Shown here piece after piece: positions 12,777 through 23,620 of a stretch of 39,068 nt of DNA. Position 1 is the first letter of the stretch. Every line of letters begins with the position of its first letter. Source of the stretch: Phallusia fumigata (taxonomy: Eukaryota > Chordata > Ascidiacea > Phlebobranchia > Ascidiidae); NCBI GenBank assembly GCA_008931825.1, contig QXVZ01024378.1, forward strand, positions 3,513 through 42,580, written 5' to 3'. The translations under genes and the position numbers were made by a program. The notes beneath the pieces were generated by a model. The model was not told where the DNA came from. It saw nothing but the letters and a program-made list of their open reading frames with translations, and did no database searches.

Positions 12777-14370
12777 AAAATCGCTGTCGAGGCAATCATG
12801 TGCTTACAATTCGCCATTTTTCTTTTCATCGCAACGTGTTTACAACAGCGTTGCGGCAAGTTGTGTGAACACTTGGTATAACTTTTACTCGTCGGATTTT
12901 TTTAAAAGTTGACCTTGTCTCAAATGTATTAAGCATTTTTAGTTTTGTTATGTGATCGTTAATCTTGCAAAAAAAATAACAAAAGGTTGTCTTTATTAGC
13001 TACGAACCCTAATCTGAGGAGCCGAGGTAGTTTACATGGTTGCCTAAGCAATAGAGTAAGATAGGGGACCTTTGTATCGTACAAAAACGTATTAAACCCG
13101 ATCCTGTAAACCGTATTCAGCGATTCATCTCAACACAAAACTTTTTACAAAGTCAATACCTGTAAAGAAACTTAAAGTTTTTATACCTAGACGGAGCTCG
13201 AACCAAAATCTTCGGTAACAGAGGTTAGCAGGTTGGTCATTACGCAGTGCATTCGACAAGATTACATTTTTACGATTGACTAAATACTATTTATTGCACC
13301 GAAACGGTTTAAAAAATGTAAATTAGTTAAGAATAATTCTATTATGACATATGAAGTCAACCCCATACTCGTTTATTCAAAGAAATGAACTTAAACCCAC
13401 ATACAGATCAGACTTTCTGACACAAAGCGTTATGTCAAATTTTCCGAACAAGCTAAACCTTTGCTTCGAAACTGTACATTTCCGCTGTCCGTTATCGGAT
13501 ATAGACCAAATGTCTTTTTTGATAAGCAACACTGTTACATGTCAATAGTTATTTGTGATTTTGAAATGAGGCGAAATAATTCTCCGCTGCTTTTGCAAAA
13601 GTTTGCGTTAGTTTCGCTGGTGCCTCAATATAAGTTATATTTTCCAACCGACTTGGAATTAAAACTGAAATTTCTAACTCATTCATTCAATAAGTTTTTC
13701 CTTGGAATGTTTCTTTATTTTGTAAAATCACAAAAAAACGACAGACAGTGAAAAGCAAAATTAAAAACAAAATGTACGCTTAGGTAAAAATAATATAGCG
13801 AAATCCATGATGATTTTAAACTAGAGTGTAAGTATAAGTTTACATTTAAATAAAGTTCAGCGCCTTTGTGCAATAATTTATAAACTTTCCAACAGTTTAC
13901 CGGACAAAGCTTTTGGGGTTTTATTTTGTTAAAAATACGCAGTATAAACGCTAGAAGCGAGCAGGTACAAGCGAGTTTAAATAAGCAAATAAATAAAGTG
14001 TAGGAAAGATAGAAAAATAAAAAAATCATAACAAAAGGTAAAGGAATAAACAACAACTAAGTACTCAATCTTCGAAAACGTTCTTTCAAATTCTATCCTC
14101 GCCACATTCTAAAGCTTAAATTGTCGCCATGTCATTTTGGCATTTCAAAAAGGCAAATGTAAGGGTTTATTTTTTAATGCTTTTTGTTTTGTCGTAGCCA
14201 GAAGCTCTTGTGTTTTCCGACTACTCTACAATGGGGTTGTTGTCTGCTGCGTCCCTTGTCATCGGTGCTGAGCGGCGGCGAGGATGTTTGCGAAAAAGCA
14301 AGCCTACTACTGGTCGTCGTGTCTACTGCGAGTCGCCGTCTCTCTCGATTGCGCCGCAAGTGATTGTTCG
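12777..14370. repeat. 1.6-kb direct duplicate, copy 2
   Basis: Second copy of 11181-12775. It lacks a left flank and continues naturally to the right after GTTCG at 14370. No coding sequence was recognised in either copy. A frame in the last part of each (12615 and 14210, +) is shared only because the DNA is duplicated. Confidence 0.9.
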
Positions 14371-15533
14371 TTTGAAAAACAATATCCTGTAGGAAAAAAA
14401 CGTTCCGATTAAACGCGGCGTCCATTTTGATAACCACGACCGCTTGCTACGGATTTTTTTTATTTCAACAAAACGAAAAAAATGTATGTACAACATAGAC
14501 GCGGATCTCTGAAAGAAATCGTAGTTTGTATAACACTGTAACGTTTCTACTACACAAACATATGTACATGCCTGAAGAAAGTCGCAAAGGAAGTCACTAC
14601 TGGGGCATGCCGCCATGCAATAACATGCGCGAAAACCGCACATGGAATTAACTTGGAAAGCAAAGTCGGACGAGGAATATTCGCGGGAAATATGACATTA
14701 TTTTTTAACACTTTGGGCATCGGTTGTGAGAATGGTCCGTTTATTGTGATTTTCCTAAAAAAGGTTGTGTCCAGTTGGGCTGGTGTCATTCCGCGCACCT
14801 TGTAATGCCGATGCCATTTGTGAGATTGCGAAAACATGATATATCTAACCCAAGAGACAGGGCTGATTTGGCTTATTCACACCGAGAGTGTGCGGTGGCA
14901 ATGCAACATGATGTTAAGGCTGATTGCGATGTTGATTCGCATCTCGCAAAAACAGCGGTCAGATGCTAATGACAAACGGTGGAGGGGGTGCCGTGCGGTG
15001 GAAAGGCCACCAACATGCTGGACACGAGTTTTTTTTGGATGTCCGCGATATCTATCAGCTTATAAACAGCGCAGGTCAAATTGAAATTCTGAAAGGTTGC
15101 GTTTTGGAAGCAGTAAACGAAACAGCGATATTAGGTGTCGTTTTGTCAAAGCAGTTATATACATGCTGAACATGCGTTCGGGCAATAAGTATAAGCAACA
15201 CCAATGAGAAAAAGTAATACTGTACGCAATGTCTATGTGGCGTCGAAACTTTCATGCAAAGTAAAAATAACAAAAATGTCAGTAAAAGAAGACATGGTCA
15301 TGCAAAATACCGTTAACAATAAATAACTAAAAGAATGAAACTTCATGACAGGTAAAAAAGCAATGCGGTTATGCGATATAAGCGCAGTCTGGAACGGGTA
15401 AAAACATGCACAGAGAACATGCGGTCAAAGGAACTACAACTACAACTAAATCAAGGCGACCAACTTGTAAACGATCAAGTCCCAGTTGGCCACAAATGCG
15501 GCTGAGTTCGTTGTTACATAAAATACTTTTAAA
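14371..15533. other. Intergenic, downstream of the PTH-like gene
   Basis: No gene recognised. Several short frames between 14550 and 15270 lack domains or sensible splice sites. The 3' end of the minus-strand hormone gene should lie near the right edge. Confidence 0.5.
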
Positions 15534-15539
15534 TTTAAT
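15534..15539 (-). terminator. Possible polyadenylation signal ATTAAA of the PTH-like gene
   Basis: On the minus strand an ATTAAA hexamer lies about 245 nt past the stop codon at 15783. It is the common variant of AATAAA in AT-rich context, so support is weak. Confidence 0.3.
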
Positions 15540-15782
15540 TTAAAAATGTTGCGGGCGCCGACGCGCTCTCTACAATTCTCCAAAAAGTGTTTACAACGAA
15601 GGAAAACTTATTTGTCTAGGCAAGCAAAATGTGCGCTAAACAACTGGTAATCGTTGAGCGATGTAAAGCACATGCAATTGGCTTCCGCCGGTAGTAGGCC
15701 GTCCCCATGCTGGACGCCGTATACTGATGCTGATATATCATGCAGTTAAAGAGCAATGCTTGCTCGAGTTTAGATGTCGACG

Positions 15783-16551
15783 TTAGTCGTTTTCTTGCTC
15801 GCTGGCAAATTTGCACTCACATTTATTTGCCGTTTTCCTGATGATCGATTTCGCTGCTTCCACGTCGGCTGCTTGTTCTGGAGAGACAACACCGGCGACG
15901 GCGTTGATGATCTGTTCACCATCTTGGCTTCTAAGCAGGGTTTCGATGATCTCACTAAGGTCGCGGCGATCTCGGCTTCCTCGTCGGTTTTTGCCCATCT
16001 TCCTGTTTCGTCGCTTTCTCTTGTTGTGCTTTCGGGATCGCCTTCGCTGTTTGCGTCCCTTGCGCTTGTTGGGTTCGCCAGATCCCCGACTTCGACTGCC
16101 TGATGTTTCGGGGACATTGCCTCCTGAGGTTTCCACCGGGGTGAAGGTGGTGGCGGCCACATCGCCACCCGGGAATGGTTGCATTTTTGAGCCACTTGTG
16201 TCTAATGCCTCCACTAATCTGGCCACAATCAACCTCCGAAAATGGTTCTTCTTGTATTTGGAGGCGTTTTCTTGATGGATAACATCGGCAACTTGGCGCT
16301 TGTTGCGACTAAAGTTAAAAAAGACAAATTATACGTTATTGCATAAAAACCAAATGAAGATGATACAAACTAAAGAACGTCTTTTCTTATTTAATTTTGT
16401 TCACAGTACGTCAATCAGTGTATGCATTATTGATGACCAACCTGAGGCTGTTTTCAAAACCTTCCTCCGAAGGAAGAGCTCTCGACAAAACTCCACCGAT
16501 CGTGCTCAACGCACCGAGAAATACGAAAATCAGTTGCGTAACATTCATCAT
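15783..16551 (-). CDS. Candidate parathyroid hormone / PTHrP-like secreted hormone precursor
   Basis: Two coding exons, 16551-16442 and 16308-15783, joined by a GT-AG intron in phase 2, give 211 residues. Residues 1-25 form a signal peptide (MMNVTQ, then a hydrophobic LIFVFLGALSTIGGVL core). A short pro-segment ends RNKR at 38-41. The predicted mature peptide starts Gln-Val-Ala-Asp and aligns without gaps to PTH/PTHrP 1-34: Val2, Lys13 and Arg20 match both, Asn10 matches PTH, and Arg21, Leu27 and Thr33 match PTHrP. Hydrophobic residues fill 24, 28 and 31, which contact the receptor ectodomain. FRRLIVARLVEALDT is the clearest block. Residues 117-152 are almost all Lys/Arg, placed like the PTHrP nuclear-localisation region (about 88-106). 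The C-terminal third is helical-looking and ends with a Cys-Glu-Cys. An in-frame TAA precedes the ATG, and a second ATG follows directly. It would act through a class B GPCR of the PTH-receptor type. The gene structure is well supported; the family call is strong but rests on a short peptide. Confidence 0.75.
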
Positions 16552-16775
16552 GTAGTGTCTGCAGCAACCAAATGCAATTTTTAGTGCTGCCTTTTAACAA
16601 ATGTAAACTATTCTGTGAAAGTAAAACATTGTTCAAGAATTGCCAAACTAAACCAAAACCCTCGCTTGTTTAGAACCATTTGAAGCACTGATTTAAACGC
16701 TTGAATGCGAATTTAGATCGAACTTTTGCCTGCAGACAGACCAGGCCGTCTGATCAACGTTTAGGACCTACGCGC

Positions 16776-16783
16776 CTTTTATA
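16776..16783 (-). promoter_or_regulatory. TATA box of the PTH-like gene
   Basis: TATAAAAG followed by GCGCG reads on the minus strand 225 bp upstream of the ATG at 16551. It predicts transcription from about 16745-16750 and a 5' UTR near 190 nt if unspliced. Candidate acceptors in this leader (for example tttcacag) mean that a spliced or trans-spliced leader cannot be excluded. Confidence 0.55.
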
Positions 16784-17357
16784 CAGAGCGGTAGACCCAA
16801 AACGAAAAAATGAACATTTCATGTGTCGCCTTAGAAGCTCAAGAACATTCGCAAGCGACGCGTTTTTTCGTAACCCGCTAGAACGAATAACAGCGTCCAT
16901 TTCCAATTAGCAAACGTTGATTTTTTTCTTCCGTCCAAACTTGGTACATTTTTAATTTGAAATCTGTTGTGGTTCGATATTTTTGCCTTTATGAAGGTGA
17001 ATGAACAGCATAACTATGACAATGCTGGAATGGGCTGTGAGGCAATACGTAGGGCACTTTGTTTAGATACGTCATTGTATCTGTACGAAATCGCGTCGTT
17101 ACAGAGAAACTGGACCGTAAAATCGGATTAGTCACACTTAACTTCGTAAGCTAATCACGAACGATGAACTCTTTCAGTCGGAAGAAAGTAACACAGCTGT
17201 TCCTTACGAAATTACTAGCATTTCTGACTATTGTAATGCTTACATGAAACGTGATGTCTCTGGAATACATTTACGACAAAGTTATGAGAAACGTTACAGT
17301 GGCTTCATCGCAATTTCTCATCTTTTGAAAGCGAAAAATATGTTTTATTTTTACGAT

Positions 17358-17376
17358 GTGACGTTTTTTACGTCAC
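17358..17376. promoter_or_regulatory. Perfect inverted repeat GTGACGT-N5-ACGTCAC
   Basis: Two inverted CRE-like half sites separated by five T residues, about 0.8 kb upstream of the hormone gene ATG and 240 bp from a full CRE palindrome. bZIP factors of the CREB/ATF type bind such half sites; function here is inferred. Confidence 0.4.
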
Positions 17377-17616
17377 CGAAAAGAAACGGGTTTTGTTCTA
17401 TTTTTTCCTGAACCCGGTCTAAATATGCTTCGCGTTGGCTCCACATGACCACCTACCGTGGTGTCAATTTACAAAACCTGGCACACGTCACCCCCTGCCG
17501 ACAAAACCCCAGATAAAAACTAATTACTCGGTTACGCAATCATTTCCGAATACAATTTTGGATTTTTATAAAACCTAAAATTCCCGAAACTAGTCAGGAC
17601 GTTACATGAGTGTTTG

Positions 17617-17624
17617 TGACGTCA
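17617..17624. promoter_or_regulatory. CRE palindrome TGACGTCA
   Basis: Perfect 8-bp cAMP-response element about 1.1 kb upstream of the hormone gene start; a further ACGTCA half site lies about 30 bp to the right. Confidence 0.4.
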
Positions 17625-20600
17625 TAGCAGTTCCACAAGACTTCCCTAACGTCATCACGGGGTATTTTAAACTCGGCTGCATGCTCAGTTAACATCTGAG
17701 TGTGTAACAACAAACCACGATGTGGCGAAAAAAGTGGGACATATAATAAACACGACACTGTCTTCACACTAAAGTTCACTGCCAAATTTTATTTATTCCA
17801 CTACCAGTAGGAATTCGCTTGTTACATTTTTACAAATGCTTTGTTAAATTACACACAATCATGAAAAGAACTGATTGTAAAACGTCGTTGCTTTTGTTAA
17901 AATCTAAATGAGTTGTTTTGAGAAAATTTGCCAAGCTGCTTTCAGAATTCACCGCAGCTGGTAAATATTGTGTTACATAAACAGCGAGATTGACAAGTAA
18001 CAGAGTACCTGGGTCGCGCTCGACCGAATGTGATGACAAGCGCTTGTAGCGGCAAAATACGAACATGACGCTGTTTCTAAATTCGACCAGTTACATTCAC
18101 GCGTTTAAAAAGGTTTTGTTGTGACAGTTCACCCCAAAATGGGGCAAACGATTTGTCTGGGAGCAAACGTGACCTCGAACCCCAACGTGGGTTGATTAAA
18201 ATGAAAAATTACATTGCGTAGGATGTGTAAGAGGTGGGGTCGTGTTATTTCAAGTTGCGATCTTGGCGAATAGCATGGTCTTGTTGACGGATTCAATTTA
18301 CGGCGACTGCCTTATATATCTGTGATCAAAAGAAGTTACACACGCCTGGGCGTATGGGAAGAGCGGTAGAAGAATTCTTTCGACTTAAGGTAGCGATTAG
18401 AAATTGGGCGTAGAAACGCAATTGCGGATAGAAAGGATTATTATTTCTGCTTGGTGTCATTGTAGCTGGCATTCTGCGGCACCTTTTCTCTACCACGCAG
18501 TGGGCGCACAATGCGAATCGAAGGAGAATGTTCGGCCTGCTTGCGCCTAATGCCCTGGTGTCGAATTGACAAGATTACTCGAAGGGCGCGACCAGCTCAG
18601 CTCACACCTTTCAGCGACTATTAACTGCGCTCTGATCTTTTATCAAAATCGAAAATAAATCCATGCTTTCCTGGCAACTGGTATTTGTGACAAGTTTGGC
18701 TACCGCGCGACGACTTATAGTACGAAATGTGCTATATTTAGGACTTGTTATGTCGCCTAACTGCGCAAAGGACCGGTTTCAGCTGTTGGGAGCGAATAGG
18801 TCGCAAACATTTCCCGCATTTTTGGAGAGAAACAAATTTTCAGAAAAAATTTCTCAAATTGTTTTGTCAATTGAAAAACGCCTTATTAGGTTCCAGCAGT
18901 AATGCTTACCTGTATAGGATACTTGTGTATGCCGTATCTGAAAAATAAAAAAACATTCCAATTACCGTGTATTGCAGTAACAGCATCTGGAGCAAAATTG
19001 TGCCGGGCAATTACTAAGCCAAATTAACCATTGTGGGGGCAAAGCAATTACACAAGGAATTATTCTTGCAATTATAATATAACGATTGACCGGCGAAAAA
19101 ATTTTTTTGGCGGTTGCCACAACATGATTGTTTTTCTGTGAAGATTTACCTTTTTTGCAGCAACGTAAATATTACGTCCAAGTAACTCTTTCGTTAGAAC
19201 AAATTTTTCGTTCACGTTGTTACCAGGGTTGTATCGGCAAAAAGCCTAACCCTGTGGTCTAAAAATCTGCGTTATAAAACAAAGGTTTACTAACACTACT
19301 ACAAAACACAAATTCTGTAAAAAATCTGTGCATGAAGTTCTGCCATTGGCTAAACTTTGACCATATAGTTCAGCACGTCCCTGTCTCGGGCTAATCTCTG
19401 ATGTGTTGCAACAGCAGGTGCACATAAGCTTTATCGTTCACCAAACACCGTGGCCTGTTCAATAGCGTGAGAACGAATGCTTTCCGTCTCGGACACGAGG
19501 CAGGGTAGGGTATCGACCCGATCCCTAATTTTTCAACATACAAATACGAAAATCACCCCTTGTTTTCGCCTGGCGACCCTGCTCCCCTACCAAGATCTCT
19601 ACATGGTTTTACGAAGCGACAACAGACCGTTGGCGCAAAGCTGGGTGCTAAAAATGTTCTCGACGCTGATACCTTGGCCCGCCGACGGTGATTAGACAAG
19701 AGGATTTGAATGACGGAAACACAGGACCCCGTTCTGGGCGATTGGCAATAACAAGGTGATTAGTTTTGCGGACAACAGCTGAGCGGACGTTCTGGGCTCG
19801 CTTTCGATGCTCTCTTCATTCTTCAACGGCTCCAGCTCCGCGTTTACCGTTCAAAGGACATCTGATACATCGTAAACTGATCACTTGAGGCCTCTTCATC
19901 ATCACTAGTAAAACTAACAGTGGTGGAATATTTTTGACGGCGTAAGTTTTACAGAGAGAAGGATTTGACAAGCTACAGATCATTTGTTGATTAACTAATG
20001 CATGCGTTGTCCGGAATAGGTCACAAACTTAAGACATGGTCATGACAAAGTGTATTGACAGATAGTTTTGGGAACTTTTATCGGTTTACCCCTTCAATTT
20101 TGCGTGTGAACTCAAACGGCACATCGTATCCGGATTTTAATATTATTAGTCATAATGTCAACGGGGGAAAATTATGTATTTGCGTGACAGCCATGGGCGT
20201 CGAAACCGATACACTACGTATTTGTCACATCATTGTTCGATAAATCATTGCGCAAGTGGGACACAGCTACAATTTCCCCAGCAGCTGTGGCGCGAAAGCA
20301 GACAATAACGGTCGTAAATCGCTTTTGCCACATAAACTTTCCTACATGATTTGCGGCCAATCATATTAGGTTCATTGTTCGGTAAGTGGCGGTTGAAAAC
20401 AATGAGTCAATTTTCGGTGTCTGAGATTTTGTAGGGTTGCCGCAACTACCCGTGGAACAAAGTGGCGAAATAGAATAAAGGCGAAAAGTCCGCAATTGTG
20501 CCCAGTGGAAGTGATTTCGATTGTTATCGTCTAACAAAGAAGCGACCAATTATTTATGTTTTTATTCCGATGAAGTCGGCTGCCCATTTCGTTCTAATTA

Positions 20601-21795
20601 GACCCTGACAAATAAAATCAGCTTTTGAGGTTGGTGGTGTGGTACGAGTTTTCACAGCCGTAAGCAGGTATCGAGCACCACACTTGCCGCAACCACAGTC
20701 TCAATGCTCGTTGCAACCGAGGTATCCATGGTGTTTCGTCCCAAAAACATGCGGCAGTGTTAAGTCCAAAACAAATTTTGTCATGTACTGCAATTACAGA
20801 CGCGTGCGTTTGGAAAATAAGGTTAAACCTATGTAATTGCAGGCAACATTGTCGAATAATTACTAGATTTCCATGTAGTAAACTTTACTCGTTCCCTGTT
20901 TGTTGCTCCAGATGACGATGCTGTTAAATGCTATGAGCTGACAAATTATTACAAGCGACCGCAACACAGAAACTTCGCCTGTTGATTACAGAGTTCGCAC
21001 GATGTCATGCTTTCCCGGAATTTTTATGTCTCCTCCCACACACATCACATCTCTACATCCCTAACATTATCGAACGTACCGCTTGGTGGCTTGTGCGCCC
21101 TGCGAATTAAAGTCACTTAGCGCTGGCTATGACGCAAACGAACCCTCACGTTTCCTGCCGTCACCCCGCGCTGTCATCCGGCAAAATTTAATTCTGAGTT
21201 ATGTTCAACAAGTACACAGAAGCGTTAATTGGGTGGTTCTAAGCGCGGGCCATAATAAATTCAAGACGAACATGATTGGACAGTTTGAATTTTACTGGCA
21301 ATTTGCGCGATCAAAGCCCGTCAGGACATCATCGGATTAGGGCAAGACAACGATTACGTGAAACAAAGCGGGCGTTTTGCGTTGGAAACCGACTGACACC
21401 TCCGTTTTTTGACAGAAGCTGTCATTAGGCGTCATTAGTTTGTCTTGAACGTGCGTTTGTTGGCGTTGTCGCGGCCTATAGTCGCGTGTCAGTCGCTGAG
21501 GGCACGGGGACGAAGCTTTGATATGTTTTCACCACACTTGGTCCCTTTCTCGAAATCATGGGCGTAGGAAGTCTCATGATACTGTTGCGAAATCACAACG
21601 GCAGTGGGTGTGGGCGCACAACAGCTCTCACATCGCACATACAAATGGATAAAGTGTGATTTGAATCTGTTTACAAGAAACAGGCTGGCTGTAGGAGGGG
21701 TGCTCTTTGTGTAAATTGATATTCGGTTACATTTTGGATCAGTCCATTTACGAACTTTGTACGAGACAATCGGTTGACGTCTTCAAGCACCAACG

Positions 21796-21803
21796 TGACG
21801 TCA
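21796..21803. promoter_or_regulatory. CRE palindrome TGACGTCA
   Basis: Perfect 8-bp CRE in non-coding DNA about 5.2 kb upstream of the hormone gene. Confidence 0.3.
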
Positions 21804-23239
21804 TCCAAAGATCGAATTTTACGATTAACAAAAGTAAACATTTACAATAAACAAGTTCTTCCCGGATGAATACGTTTTGCAATATCCAAGCTCATAACCT
21901 GAATATTTTTGACAGTCGTGCGATTGAAAGTTGGGTGGAGTCGAGTAAAACATGCTCGATGGGAAATTGGAGTTAATATAAGGCACCATCTTACGTACAT
22001 CTGTTAAATTCCGTCAACAAATTACAGCATAAGGAAGTGTTGGCGTTCCACTTCCGATAATGCCGCTTAACTTGTTGGCTTACCAAGAAAGTAGTGCCGA
22101 GCATGGCATGCGAAATTAACGCCGCTTTGATGTTGTGGGCAATAATTACGCCATTGACGAAACAATTTTGCTCAGAATTTTTTTTTAAAAGCTATTGATT
22201 ATAAATAAAAACGCTTTGAACAGGTGCTTAAATTAATGAATGATTCGTAGTCCCGAAAACGAATAGTATTTAAATACACGGAAAACTTATATGGCGGAAG
22301 TGGACATCAAACCCAAAAAGTTTGCCTAATGATTTGTTTCATGCTCACATGACGTTATACATGTTTGATCAAACGAATCTGATCGATATCTTAAAGTGTT
22401 AAAATGATTACCAATTGATACCCCGCGGCGTGAGAAGACCTTGACGTACAGCATATGTTATTACCTGTGTTTGGGTTTGAGATTACCCAATTTGCGGTTT
22501 TGAGAGAATTTTGCTACCTTTAACCGCTTCCAATGGACTCTTCAATGCCTTGGTATGGGGTAGATTTACGGTTGGGGCGATAAGATCAATCTCCAATGAC
22601 TGTCGATCCAACATCCTAAAGAATTGACTCAAAACCACTATTGCCTACCCCGATGCTCAATAAAACTCCAAACATTGTGCGAACGTTACAGTCTTGTCGA
22701 TAGTTGCCATAACAACGGGCACGCGATTACGTCACGTGGTGGTGACACACAATAAATGTGTTTGCTTAGACGAGTAATGTAGCCAGTACGTTTATTTGTG
22801 TCGCTAACGGGCATTCCTTTCCTTGCCGCACGTTTCCATCCGAGCTCGAAACTGGCACATATGTGTTCAATGCCGCGCGATCCCAACGCTTTGTCAGCAA
22901 ATCGGAAGCATTTGGCGACGATACAAAGGGAGTTTGCGCGGCGAACGCGTCGAAGTTGCCAGCGACAAGATTTGAGGCGATGTTTGCGCGTTGGGTTTGG
23001 AGTCTAGACACGCCACAACCGGAGTTAGCAGCTCAGCGCGGCTATTTTTGCTTCGGTTTTGAAGGATGCTATTATCTACAGGATTCCAGCGACATTAATC
23101 ATATGCGAGGTTGTTCCGGTTTGTGTGCGCATCCTTACGTAATATAACGCGTCTTTGTCCAATTGCGAACGGGGATTTAATTTTTTTCCGTTATAAGGTT
23201 GTAAAATATCGATTTCTCACTACAGTAAAACGCATTCAC

Positions 23240-23620
23240 TGACGTCATGAAAATCTGATATATTACCGATATCCGAAAGCCAAAAGACATTTAATTTGAT
23301 GGATCGACTAAAATACCGTTTCATTTTCGTAAATACACGTAAGCAGCCATTAAAAATCTGACTAAAAAGGCACCGTTCAGCAGGTTAGAAATGCTCTTTA
23401 AAATTCCGCGTTTTTTGTGATGGCTGTGTGCATGGGGAAACGGACACAAACAGTAACTGTTGCCATCATCGGATGTAAACAAAATGTGACGTCATATCTA
23501 GCGCGTCGTAAACCTCTTGGCTGCAAACAGTCGTTTCTGTTTCGTGTCTTCATACGAACATCACATAAAGCGACAGGCTCTCCAGCAAATAGGGGGTTGT
23601 AAATTAGTGTCGTGACGTCA
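23240..23620. promoter_or_regulatory. Cluster of three CRE palindromes
   Basis: TGACGTCA occurs at 23240-23247, 23487-23494 and 23613-23620. Three exact copies of an 8-bp CpG-containing word in 381 bp is far above chance. No gene is recognised nearby, so an enhancer is the likeliest reading. Confidence 0.4.

Noticed and set aside
15811-16275. 154-codon plus-strand frame opposite the PTH-like gene
   Set aside because: It is the antisense shadow of the basic, Arg-rich coding exon; the minus strand has signal peptide, splice sites and TATA box.
22766-23147. Overlapping frames of 70-94 codons on both strands in a CpG-rich patch
   Set aside because: No frame shows family similarity or conserved-looking composition; the patch simply lacks stop codons.
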